Shown: piece after piece, positions 50,941 to 62,421 of the stretch
Numbering within the stretch: the first letter of the stretch is position 1
Layout: each line of letters opens with the position of its first letter
Assembly: GCA_017562135.1 (NCBI GenBank)
Contig: QEYB01000882.1
Location: 186,001-250,000 of the forward strand
Source: Dipylidium caninum
Lineage: Eukaryota; Platyhelminthes; Cestoda; Cyclophyllidea; Dipylidiidae
Direction: 5' to 3'
DNA length: 64,000 nucleotides
The notes under the pieces: model-generated
The model's database searches: none
The model's input: only the letters and a program-made list of their open reading frames with translations
Told to the model about the DNA's origin: nothing
Translations under genes and position numbers: made by a program

Positions 50941-51137
50941 TTGTGGAAGGCAAAAAGGTAACGTGCGTCGGTACTGTTGTGTATTTTAGTGTATCCAGCT
51001 CTTACCACTTTTGTCAAGCTCTGTATTTCGTGCGAACATCTTGCCTTTTACATTTTCTCTCACAATTTAGTCATTTTTAGCAGCTTTGGCCGTGTGTTGC
51101 GTCTTGCATTGCGTTTCATTCATTTTAGTGGTAAACC
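50941..51137 (+). promoter_or_regulatory. Probable 5' UTR exon and intron of eL13
   Basis: A donor GGCAAAAAG|GTAACG (exon end 50957) and an acceptor CATTCATTTTAG (ending 51128) enclose 171 bp just before the ATG at 51138. A CACCTTTTG tract upstream of the donor could belong to a pyrimidine-rich 5' terminus typical of ribosomal-protein mRNAs. The acceptor could instead receive a spliced leader. Confidence 0.35.
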
Positions 51138-51743
51138 ATGGCTCATGGAAACGATATGATTCATAAGAACCACTTCCGCAAGAAATGGCAGTTTATGGTG
51201 CGGACGTGGTTCAACCAACCGGCTCGAAAACATCGGCGTCAACAAGCCCGCAAGGCTAAAGCCAAACGAATAGCCCCCAAGCCTGCATGTGGGCCGCTTC
51301 GCCCTATTATAAATTGCCCAACCTTCCGATATAACATGAAAGTTCGAGCAGGGCGCGGGTTCTCCTTGGAGGAATTAAAAGCTGCCGGTATAAGTCGTCC
51401 AGTCGCTCGCTCTATTGGCATTGCAATTGACCACCGACGTCGTAACCTCTCGGTGGAAGGTCTTCAGCGCAATGTGGCTCGCTTGCGAAAGTACATGTCG
51501 AAACTGATCCTTTTCAACAAGGCAAAGATTTTGCCGGTACCATGTCACGTGGGTGAGAAGGGTAAAGTGAAGCAATACAATGTTCCCCTGCCGATTAGGC
51601 AGAAATACGTCTATGAGAAATCTCGAGTGATAACAGAAGCCGATAGGAGGTATTCAGCTTTCCATGCTATTCGGCAACATCGTGCTAATAAGCGGCTTGC
51701 TGGTAAGCGGATGAAGGCGAGGTTGGCAAAGGCCAGTGAATAA
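51138..51743 (+). CDS. RPL13: 60S ribosomal protein eL13
   Basis: eL13 is a structural protein of the large ribosomal subunit. A single uninterrupted coding exon gives 201 residues (human 211). Family sequence runs from the N-terminus (HKNHFRKKWQFMVRTWFNQP) through ARKHRRQQARKAKAK, RYNMKVRAGRGFSLEELKAA, GISRPVARSIGIAIDHRRRN and KYVYEKSRVIT to a basic C-terminus. The ATG is in good context (ACCATGG), shortly after a splice acceptor. The lack of coding introns contrasts with the intron-rich neighbours. An AATAAA eight bases after the stop codon suggests a very short 3' UTR, so this looks like a functional gene and not a retro-copy with remote ends. A processed copy cannot be fully excluded, but there is no damage and no poly(A) tract. 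Confidence 0.97.
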   Translation: MAHGNDMIHKNHFRKKWQFMVRTWFNQPARKHRRQQARKAKAKRIAPKPACGPLRPIINCPTFRYNMKVRAGRGFSLEELKAAGISRPVARSIGIAIDHRRRNLSVEGLQRNVARLRKYMSKLILFNKAKILPVPCHVGEKGKVKQYNVPLPIRQKYVYEKSRVITEADRRYSAFHAIRQHRANKRLAGKRMKARLAKASE

Positions 51744-51751
51744 TGTACATT

Positions 51752-51757
51752 AATAAA
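51752..51757 (+). terminator. Poly(A) signal of eL13
   Basis: AATAAA begins 8 bases after the TAA stop and is followed by TGGTTTGG and a TTGTTTTTT stretch, as expected for a short 3' UTR. Confidence 0.65.
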
Positions 51758-53300
51758 TGGTTTGGAGTAAATTGTTTTTTAACCTTATGAGTGCCCTCTT
51801 ATTCAGCTGAACATTACTGTAGTCGTGAGCTCAACCATGCAGGCGTATAATTTGCGCAGCGAATCTATGTACTGTGTTGTAGAATTACTTGAACCCCGCA
51901 TCTTAGTTTTCTGTTACGATGTCTCAAGTTATGCCCTCCTGATGGTGCTTCCAATATTTTTATTCAGTGTATAATGTTCTTTGTTGATGTTGATGTAAGC
52001 ATGCTCCCGGGCACTGGGCCATTTCTAGGGGTACGAATGTTTTCTCCGCAACGACCAACTGCTTAGTTCATATCTGTGGTAGCTAGGTTTTGCGTTTTAA
52101 GTGTCGTGTAGGTGTATCTGCTCGCGGTTGTAGTTCTCCGAACGTTGAGTCGTTCAGATTTAAAAGTTTTCCTTGGGTGAAATGCCCGGGGTGGTTTTCT
52201 GCCGCGACGCGGGATTGCCTGCACCGCCTGGTCTCGCTGTGGCGGCTCTCTGGTCGTGTCACTTTAATCCTGTAGAGTTGGCGACGGTGGGGATCTTGTT
52301 TTGATGCCGCAGAATAGGGGTCACTTTGGGGGGCGCGCTTGTGGCGCATCGTGCATTTGCTGTATCCTGGCTTCTGATTCGGTAGATTACGAGGTTTTTA
52401 AGACTACGCCTGGGGTTGCCGCTAAGGGTTATGTTATCGATGTGATTCCATTGTGTTGTAGGATGTCAGATTCTATCGTGTTCGAGCTGCTTGACAAATA
52501 CATAAAAATTCGATTACGAACGGGGGGAATTTACGGGTGATGGACATGGTCTGCTGCTGGGGTTGCTTTTTTTGTAACCTTGTACGGGACACCCTTTATA
52601 CATCGGTTGTCGAAAGTAAACAACAATTTTGAGCCCATGCCATGTTCGATTAATGTATTCTGCCGTCATGTGATTTCATGTCATCTGAGAAGCCTGTCTT
52701 GTTTTACTTATATGCTACGGTTCTAGTGATCCCATCGCCTTAGAGCTAGGTCCTTTAACAGGATATTCTTACGTATTATCGAAGAGTTGCAACATTTGGT
52801 GGGGGCTTCTTAAGTTCTGGTACCACAAGAGAGCGTCAATATAATAGGTTTACCATGTTGAGTCAACAACCGCGTATTGTCTTTGCAAACTTACGGCATT
52901 CATGAACCATAAACATTTCTCGTTAATTGATTACGCTGTTACATTTTAAAGTAAACGTCGACAAGAGTAAATTTACTGCATGGACCAATGGCAAGCCAAA
53001 AGATTGCGTAGGATTTGCATAGGCAGCACCGGCCCGTGTGGGTAGTTCATCAATTCAAGTGGTTGCTTCGTGTCGATAATTTGCTTATTTTTTTCTTGTT
53101 GCTCACCGTTATAATTTGTGAAAAATAATTTTTAGGCCGAATTATTCCGGTGTTTCTTGGGATCTAATGATCACCTCTTAGTTTTGAGGCGCTCAAGTTA
53201 TCGCAAAAGGTATGATGCCTGAAAAATATTGTTTCAGAATTTGAACTCAAGTCCTCAAATTGAAAATATTAACATTCATTACTATGCTTTAGAATACAAC
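51758..53300. other. Spacer between eL13 and MPI
   Basis: About 1.5 kb. Positions 52080-52540 are noticeably richer in G+C than the surroundings and stay open on both strands (minus 52083-52349, plus 52301-52540), without family similarity that I can see. A splice acceptor (GTTTCAG, ending about 53237) upstream of the MPI ATG may end a 5' UTR intron or accept a spliced leader. Confidence 0.4.
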
Positions 53301-56300
53301 ATGTTAAGGCTGAAGTGTGCATCTCAATGTTATGACTGGGGAAAGATAGGCAAAGCTAGCATCGTTTATCAACTCCAAGTTCTTTCACGAAATTCTGACC
53401 AGTTTGATCTCGATTTGCCTTATGCGGAGGTACTTCCAATTAGGTCAATCTGTTACTCACGGTTTTGTCATAATTTTTATTTAACATTTGACAAATGAAT
53501 CCAAAATTCTAACTATCTTTTTGTTATAGTTGTGGATGGGCACACACTCTTCTGGCCCCTCTTTTCTCTGGGACCGACCTAATGTCACTTTGGAGTCATA
53601 TATTCTAGAAAACCCCATCTGCCTTGGAAAGCCTTGCTATTCTTATTTTGGATATAAATTACCGTTCCTGTTCAAGGTGCTTTCGGTGGCTAAGGCACTT
53701 TCTATCCAAGCACATCCCGACAAGGTAAGCCTGTATAATTATGCTTTCACCTTATTTCGTTCTCTCTATAAAATTTCTTTTTTATGTTCGAAGCAATTCC
53801 GTTTTGGTAGAGCATATTTTCTAAGTTGGGGGAGTTATTCCTTGATCGAATTTCCTGATATATTACCCTTGATTTGCATATTAGCCATTTCATTCTATCC
53901 AACTTGTCTTCATTAATTAGCGATTATTTGAATACCTCTTAGTTGGTTCCATATTGATCCCTTGGGATTTTCTTTATCACAGTTCAGATAGCTTTCGTTT
54001 ATTATTCTTTTTTAAACAGTGAGCCTAACTTAAGCTAATTAAATTTCTTAGATTACTATGTAGATTTATAACATTCGGCCCTATTCCTCGTTTATGGCAA
54101 GACTTCTTTACATTTTTGGATTTTTAGATTACTTATTACCTTTGTTTCCTCCCGTTCTATCTTTCTTGACTCCCGTCTAATAAGACCCCTTTATGTATAA
54201 TATCCATTAGATCGCTAAATATCACCTATAGGTTATCGTCAATATGTGTGGTTTGGTGTCCGGTTTTATACAATGATCAAGACATACAAACACTGTTTTA
54301 TTTTCCTGGTGGCCAACGTAAATAAATCGAATATAATTTTTCCCCATTCTTATTTACCAAAATCTCTCACTTTCATCTGTTCAATAAGTTGCCTGACCTC
54401 TTTTTTATAGAAATTGGCGGTTCGTTTGCATGCAGAACAGCCCGATATCTACAAGGATGACAACCACAAACCCGAAATGGCAATTGCTTTGACTAACTTT
54501 GAGGCGTTATTGGGTTTTCGTCCACTACACCACATAATCTCTTTCATCCGAGGTGAGTCTTGAGAAGAGTCATCTGCGCAGTGGTGTGAATTAATAAAAT
54601 TGGAGTAATGCCCACAGTCACATAATCGGGTGAAACTATACATCTCGAATCCTTGGTATACCGAAGTAAAACTTCTGAATTTTTGTTATCTTCGTTTCCC
54701 AAGTCGCCCTTATTCTTATCTTGTTGAATAGATGCTAATTCGGCGGGCATAACAATTATCTCATATTTTCTTGTCTAAGTTTTCTTTTCCCATTTTGACT
54801 AAATCACGCAATTGCTAATGTTTTTTTATTTTGCAGTGGCTCTTTCAGAACAAGACTCTTGTAATGTATATTAGGCCGAATATTTCAAGATTAATTAGAA
54901 GATTTGTAATCAGTGGCGGAAAATAAAGAGTTAAACTGAGATATCAGCAATGTTACATATCCGCCGCAGTGGTTTGAGGAATCTTAGTTCTGATTACTTC
55001 AATATTAATTAACTGAAATGTAGGCATTGTTTGTTTGCATAATGTCTTTCTCTTCTGATACTAGTTAAGTTCAGATATTAGCTTGAGATATCATTATTTT
55101 TGTCATCTACCTGGGCTCTTGGGCAAGTTTATCACTGGTGATGAGAGGCTAAGTGAGATGGAGACAAGGTAGTAAGCGTCATCTTCACTTTGCTGCCAAC
55201 TGCTAAACAAATAGCAGTACTACAAATATATTAAAATAGAGATAAGTAGTTTTTAATTTGTTTTCTACTTGGTTTGACTACTTAGCTTTTCCTGAGTTGG
55301 ATGAATTGGTAGTATCCAATTCATTGTTGCCCCAGAAAGAAGAGGGTGAACATGTATCCTCTCTCAAGCAACTCTACTCCAATCTGATGCGTTCTACCCC
55401 AGAGAAGGTAGAAAATGTCATCATGTCGCTCGTAAAACGTTTCACCACTGGTTCCAAATTGGTGTCTGATTCATCACCCAGCGTTCCTGGAATCGATTCG
55501 TCAGCGGAAGATATCCAGGCTCTAATTGACCTATTTCTTCGTCTTGCACGAACATTTCCCGGTGACGTTGGCTGCCTCAGTGTTTTTTTTCTCAATTACA
55601 TCAAGCTGAGACCTGGAGAGGCCATCTTCTTGAAGGTAGACTCCAAAGCTAATCTAGTATACTTCCTACTGTCTAAACAGTACAGCTGAATTAAATAGAA
55701 ATAGCGTACAAAAAACATGTGGTAGAGGGTTTGGCCATTTCTGTACCAGTTTTTTCGCTAATTTCATTAAACGTATTGGCTTAACTATGGGTTTCTAAAG
55801 TTCTTTCTCCAATTTAGAAATTTTGTAAATTTGTTTCTCTTTCAGTATGTGAGCCATCTTATATAACTTGCGATTCCTGTTTCAATTGAACAGAAATCAC
55901 AATTCCTCTTAATGATCTAAAACTTTATATCGTAAAATCTTAAACTTTATGAGTCTAAAGTATTTTTCCACTTGTTTAATATTTTTACTTGTTCCCAGTA
56001 GATTTATTACTTGCAATTTACCTTAAAATTATCAATTTTGTTGGGTACGCATATTTTTAAACATCATGTTGGAGTCTTGATTTGGCTTCATATGTCGGGA
56101 GAAAAGTCTGAGTCTCAAAGTCTCAAAATAATCCTGTGGACTTGACGTGTAGGCGGGGCAACATGAAATTTTGACATTTATTTCCCTCTTATATCAGAGA
56201 CACTGGAAAGGTAGAAGTACTCGTATTGTGTTATGCTTGAAATCCTGTTTGTTCCATTGGGGGTAGATTCTCCATATTGGAGACTTCAACTCGGGCTTGC

Positions 56301-59300
56301 TGGGAGAGATGACAAGAGAATAACTTATATTACTTTCTCTGTCACAAAATTCAATTCAACTCTCCTAAATTACATAATACATTTCAACATTGCCACGTCA
56401 CCAACTTAGAGCACTAAGGAATATCACCGACCCGGAGCTTGGAGTCATTGTCTACTTTCACATGGATGGCTGAGAGGTTAGATATCGCTGTCATCGTATT
56501 CGCAATTCGCCTACGCATACTGCGGTAGCTGAGGAAAAAGTTGCTTCGATGACAGAGGTGATTAATTAAAACTGAAAAATGTTCTTGGATGGATGATATC
56601 GACAAATTGAAATGTTCGCTAATTTCTATGAATGGCTTTGGGCTCAACAAAGCTCAAAAGGGAGAAATGAGGCCTTACGTAAGGATCATGTCTCTTAGGT
56701 AATTAACCAGCCAAATATAAATAACTGCTCAATCGTCTTCCTCTCCCTATTTCACAGTCGTTACCTGAATATTGTTTACTCTATTGTCTGGTTCACGTAA
56801 ACAGTCAAGTTATTTCCGTCTTCAGTATGAGTTTTTAAACATCTTAATTGGTTTTCAGGTTTAAAATCTACTTTCATTACACAGGAAATGTTTGATTTGC
56901 AAACGAGTTTGTTGCTTGTACTCGTATAGCAGTGTTGTCGAAAACTCTTCGAGACGGGGATGTGGTTTTATACACCTACAGTCTAATAGTGAACTCGCCG
57001 TCCGGATGCCTACGCCGCACAGTCGTTCTGTGGTTAACTCGTGCCTTTTTTGTCTTTTGTCATGGAATCGGAGTCGCTTCACGCGTACAATCAAATTACA
57101 CCACTTCTTTAGTCTTTAAGTAGTTCACTAAAATCGCATGATGTCATATTGCTCTGTTTTAATCACACTTGTGAACTATGTGCTCATGAAATTGTGCTAT
57201 TAGGGTCGTCTTTAAAAGGCTAATTCACCGCACGAAGACTGATGGAGAGCCAGTTATGTTTCCCTTTTCAAATACATATTCTTCGCATCTAGGCATGTCA
57301 TCTTTTCTCCATCAAGTTTCAAGCTAGTACGGTACAGTACAGTCACAAAATTCTCACAATAACTTCATACTTCAACTGCCTACAATTGATAAATTGCATT
57401 TACTTATTAGTAATCAATGGTCTTTTGAGAGGTAGATGTTAATGTTGAGACTTCAAGGTCCTTCTTGGCTAATAAAGCCTTGTATTTCGCAACAAACTAA
57501 CAGGCAAACACACCGCACGCCTATCTTTCTGGCGACTGCGTCGAGTGTATGGCTAACTCGGACAACGTGGTGCGTGCCGGGCTGACGCCTAAATTCAAAG
57601 ACGTTGACCGGCTCTTGGAAATGCTCGACTACACCTCCGCTGACCCCTCGTCGTCTAATTCGCTACGTTTCGCTGCAGTCCAGACCGTACCGACTCCCGA
57701 GGGCATCTATTTACAGTCGTTCGTTCCTCCGGTCTCCGAGTTTGCCCTCGATGTGATTAAGGTTAGATAATTGACGCGCTCACTCATTGCTAAATTGATA
57801 GGAGGTCTCTGGCATATTTACCTTTGGTGCAGATTGGTAGTGACCTCTTTTCTTATTCCTTGTCCCTTCGATTCAAATCCACGAAGGACCCACTCTTGAA
57901 TCATGCTCTGGTTGATTGTAGAATTTTGCACTCGTCTGTTTCCACTGTCATTACATTGATAGTTACCTCTCTTGCCAAAACATCTTCATTAAGTTCTTGG
58001 TGGCTGGAAATGTTTTAAAGAAATGTTTTATTCTAGTGGACCTCTCTACCGTACTGTCACCAAACGATAATCGCCCACTCCTGTTTTCAATTTACCAGTT
58101 GTTATTCCATTCATCTTTATTCTCTACCGGTCGTATGAATTAGCCTCTAACCCTCCTCCCCGCTCAGTCGAACTCCACTTTCCCGTCTCAAGCCTTCCAA
58201 TTTTGGTTAATTCTCTCATCTCTTTCTCCCATGTCAACCCCAACGTAGTTCAGTCAAATATGGAAAAGCTAACCTGACGCTTGAGTTAAGTTATTTATTT
58301 GACAGCTCTTCATCCGCCCACGTTCTTATCAGTTATGTGTCTCCAAAGTATTCATCTTCCTTTTGAGAACTTTGGTCTCCTCGATGTTGGAATGTTCTCT
58401 CGAACACTGGGTTTACTTTGTCGGATGGCAACTGTTATAAAGCATGTGCGAGATATGCTTATCCTTACGTAATCGATGGTCGGTGTATAAGACATTATCT
58501 TTGTTAATTCCACATGTTTAGTGTTGTTCGAAATTTCTGAGACCACTATAGTAGGAATCATCTACTTAGTTGACCATCTTTCGAAATCAGTTTCCTACTG
58601 TGCGCCAACAAATGGAAATCATAATTTTATCCAGTCATCTGTTTACAAAGCCATGCCAATCTTTGTTAACTATTTTCTTTTCTAATTCATTCTTAATCTG
58701 TCTATTGCTCGTCACTCATCCGCCAAGTGGTCTACTTCATCTTTTGTTTCACGAATTATTTACTTTTCCAACCATAATCATGAATTTTCAGCATCAGTGT
58801 TATCGGCATTTTCGTCCTGATCCACCTCCCTCATGTTTCATTTATCCTTTAACCCCCATATTTTGCATGCGTTTCTATTTTTATTCAAACACCATCTCTC
58901 CTTCGACTTCTATTCTAGACGCAGGCTTACTTACACGTAGGGGAAATTATTTCTTACCTTTACGTCTCATATGGGGACATAATTGCATCATTTTCACAGA
59001 AAATAATTTCGTGCTTTCCAGTTCGACGAGGATAGTCGAGGCTTCACTCTCCCTGCGGTCCCGACTGCAAGCATATTGCTCTTTCTTCACGGTGAAGGCA
59101 CGGCTACGTGCTGTGGTTTAGATCAGACTTGTTCACAAGACGTGTAAGGCCCCGTATCTTATCACATCCCCCTTACTTCACACTGTCCGATTCACTTTTT
59201 TGTTTATCACCTATAGTGAATTCGGTCCCGGATTTGTCTTCTTCGTGCCGGCTGACCTGTCGGTCAACTTAGTTTCCAAGGCGGATAGGCGGGGCTCCTT

Positions 59301-59334
59301 ACATGCCTTCCGTGCCCACGTGAATAGACAATGA
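53301..59334 (+). CDS. MPI: Mannose-6-phosphate isomerase (phosphomannose isomerase, type I)
   Basis: MPI interconverts fructose-6-phosphate and mannose-6-phosphate in the cytosol and supplies GDP-mannose for glycosylation. Seven exons close in phase: 53301-53429, 53530-53724, 54411-54552, 55286-55635, 57504-57761, 59022-59143, 59217-59334. They give 437 residues (human 423). The zinc ligands are all present: Gln103 and His105 in SIQAHPDK, Glu130 in HKPEMAIAL, and His277 in [13 protein letters not shown]. Human ligands are Q110, H112, E137 and H276. Other family stretches are [45 protein letters not shown] and the C-terminal [13 protein letters not shown]. The start ATG precedes the conserved [15 protein letters not shown] and an acceptor lies about 60 bases upstream. 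Introns 4 and 5 exceed 1.2 kb. Confidence 0.96.
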
Positions 59335-61586
59335 ATTCCTTTCGATGATTTTGATTTTTGCGCCAATTATTTAAAAATTCATTTCTGGAACTGATGATAA
59401 TTAAATCAATTTGTCCACTTTAATCTAGTACCGCGTTATTCTAGTTCTTGTGTGTGGTTTTATTAAGACTAGTCCCGTCATTATTTGACCAGTCACCTCG
59501 ACATTTTAAAAATAAGATGGGAATGGCAAGTTTCCTCACGCAACCAGTACAGCTTAACAGATGTGTTCTGCATTGTTCCTGCAATCGATTCAAGCTACCA
59601 ACATTGTGGGAGATGGATTATACGTCTTTGTTCCTGTTGCTTTCTTATTTCGTTTAAAAACTGGTCAAATAAAGTCAAGCGGTTTATAACGATGTCTGAG
59701 CTAGCGTCGCATGAGAAGAGCAGTTTTTATGTTGATATAAATTTCAATGCTTTGCTCCTGCAATTTGCCTAGACTAAGTCTTGTGAGTAAATTAAAGCTC
59801 TGGGGAGTGGGTCTCGTCCTTTTAAACGTAAGATGCTATTTTGAGGCTTGTTAGCATATCATTGGGGGCAATTTGTTCGTGCTCGGCTGGTACTCAATTG
59901 ATATGAGTAGCATTATACCACTGGGGGGATGCGACATTGGCATACGTCAATTGTTTTGTCTTTGCTCCATTACCAGCATACTTTCATTTGATATGAACGA
60001 TTAAGCGGTCATATGTCCACCCAACACTGTTAAAATGGTGTATCCGAGAAGAACTGATTTCGAGTCGGTCTTGCATTCATCCACCGTGGCCTCATCTGGC
60101 TTTGGCCTTTGTTAACGACTCTCTTTCGCGGGGAAGGAGAGGGGAATGAACATCGTGGGGTCTATTGGTAGAGACTTCCAGTATTGAATGATAATTGATC
60201 GATTGAGAGCAAAAATTAACTCCCGTAGACATGTCGTTTGTTTCTCCGCAACCGCAACAAACATTACTTTACAGCAGTGGTTTAAACCCCGACCCATATT
60301 ATAAAAGCGTTCGTCGGGAGCATCCTAACAGCTCCTCCACATCAGCTTGCCGATTCAAAACCCCCTTGAGTGTGATGGAATAAAAGGCAGTTTAGCAGTG
60401 CATGACTTAACTCGTCATAGTGTAAGGTAAGTAAACGTTTCGGAATGGAATGAAACAATCAAGAGACCCACACTTAGATTTGGCCAGTTGAACTTCCCGC
60501 GTATTTAATTCGAATCAACGGCCGAGGCAAGAATTACCGCGCGATCCTATGCTTGACGAGAGCGCACGACAAAAGGGTTTTATCCAAGCTCATGGTCTGA
60601 AGAAATTTGTTTCTCATCCTCGAGTGAGTGCAAGAGCGCCAGTGTCCTCAGTCGTTTTCAAAATTATCTCCAAGCATTCATGGCGGATGCGTTAACATCA
60701 CATCTTCTTGTCGACATACTACGAGGACGCTTAGCCTTAGCCAAACTTATTTAACTTTCTGACCTTCAATTCTTTCATTTTTCCCTCTGTGCTTGAGTGT
60801 GTGTGGAAAGGAGACAATCCCTGATGGAGAACTTAACGTATTCAGTTAATCTACCTAAGTCTTTGACCATTTTGTCTTATCTGGGCGATTCAAGCGACCC
60901 TTCTCTCCCTCTGCCTGCCTGCCTCCGCTGTTCGAGTAATACCATCGAGGCGAAAGTCTTGACATGGTGACAAAGTAGTCTCTTCTCACAATACTTAGTT
61001 GATGGAAACAAAGTTTTTGACCACTTCTTATTGGCAATTGCTTCTCATAACCGGCAAAAAAAAATTGTTGTCTTTGGTTTAAATAGAGCCACAGAATACC
61101 CGCCTTTAAAGTAAGCCTCCGAGTCGAAAATTTGTACACATGACGATCACGCTTACCTCCGTACTCGCCTTTACTCCTCCCGCAGATACGTGGTCTTTTT
61201 ACTGTGATGAGAAAGAGATGCGTGCTTCCACAAACTACTTACCTTTCACTGGGCCTTCCGTGGCCTTCACAACTTCCCAAAGTCGACGTATTTGGGGTGT
61301 TCTCGATAAGCGACGCCCTCGAAAATGATGCAATTATAATATGACTGCTTAAGCAAGCAAATCAGGTGTATTATTGGTTTGGCAACAAACCGCTTCCAAA
61401 TTGTATATAAGAATGGAAATTCGCGCGTTTTGCTGAGAAATATCACTCTATTCAATTAGGTACTGTCCGTTTTCGTCGATGACCTTTTAGCTTCGTTCAG
61501 GCAGGGTCATAATCCAGCATTCACAAAAATTCTAATTTTGGCTATCAATAAACTGAATTATGTGTGATTAGACATTGTTGGCGTCA
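59335..61586. other. Intergenic, downstream of MPI
   Basis: It begins with the MPI 3' UTR; an AATAAA at 59668-59673 may end it. Frames of 60-95 codons occur (minus 60855-61139, plus 61140-61328), but none is recognised. Confidence 0.4.
59668..59673 (+). terminator. Candidate poly(A) signal of MPI
   Basis: AATAAA about 335 bases after the MPI stop codon, the first canonical hexamer noticed downstream. Confidence 0.35.
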
Positions 61587-62421
61587 TTAAAATATTTTGT
61601 CACTTGAAGAGTTCTGTACTGAACGACGAAATAAATGGTCGTCTGAAGGCCCAGGGTCAGGGCCACATGGGGGATGTGTAACGCATCCCAACTCAGATTC
61701 AACAATTTTTGGCCAGTAACCAAGGATGTGTGGGACAACTTCTGGCCGCTTTGCTCGGATTACATCGCTCAGTTTGGCGAGTTGTTCAACGTACACGTTT
61801 GAATTGGTAGTTTGGTAAAAAGGTTAAAGTGCGGAATTCCTTTATAATCCCATCAGACTGACAGCATACTCTTCCGTTGGTGAATATCTGCTTTTGGTTT
61901 CGTCTGGCTGTTTCATTTTGCATCACTCACGATCTCTCTCGATTAACGTTCCAAACTGCCCAGTTTTCGTCGCCATTAATTAGTCTTTTCAGAAGTTGTT
62001 AAACTTCGTTGCCTTTTTGATAAAAACCACAGATGCTAATGTGTTGCACCAAATGAATTTCCTTAGGTTGGCGAAGGATCCATAGATCGAGTTTCCTCAC
62101 ATAGCCAAGCTTTTTTTAATTTTCCCTTTAATGCATGTATGCGATTCGCACCTGAGCTTCTCTGACGATCTGAATTAACACTGATCTTGATTGACGTGGG
62201 TCTCATCGACTTCGACTGAACTGACGGTCAGATCGTTGAGCATTTGTCAGTGAAAAATCCCCAGAGGTAAATCTATGAAAACAATTTTGACGACACTGCC
62301 TTTCTTTCAAGGCCTCATTCCCGTCTGAGGGGCATAAATTCTTGTGTACTTGAGATGCTTTCTTGTCTTTCCTCCATGAATACAATAAGATATGTCCGTA
62401 GTGTATGATTTGTTCTTCCAA
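61587..62421 (-). mobile_element. Decayed mariner-like transposon (transposase relic)
   Basis: Read on the minus strand this resembles a mariner (Tc1/mariner superfamily) transposase in broken frames. The N-terminal DNA-binding part (62421-62203) has HILLYSWRKDKKASQVHKNL and, later, RFTSGDFSLTNAQRSDRQ. It continues in another frame with VDETHVNQDQ and ESHTCIKGKIKK. Near the end is QTTNSNVYVEQLAKLSDVIR, then RAKRPEVV. The C-terminus (61796-61587) has HPPCGPDPGPSDDHLF, corresponding to the family HPPYSPDLAPSDYHLF motif. Several stop codons and frame breaks lie between these parts and much of the catalytic middle is unrecognisable. It is a nonfunctional fossil. Terminal inverted repeats were not found. 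The conserved words fit the irritans-like branch. Confidence 0.85.
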
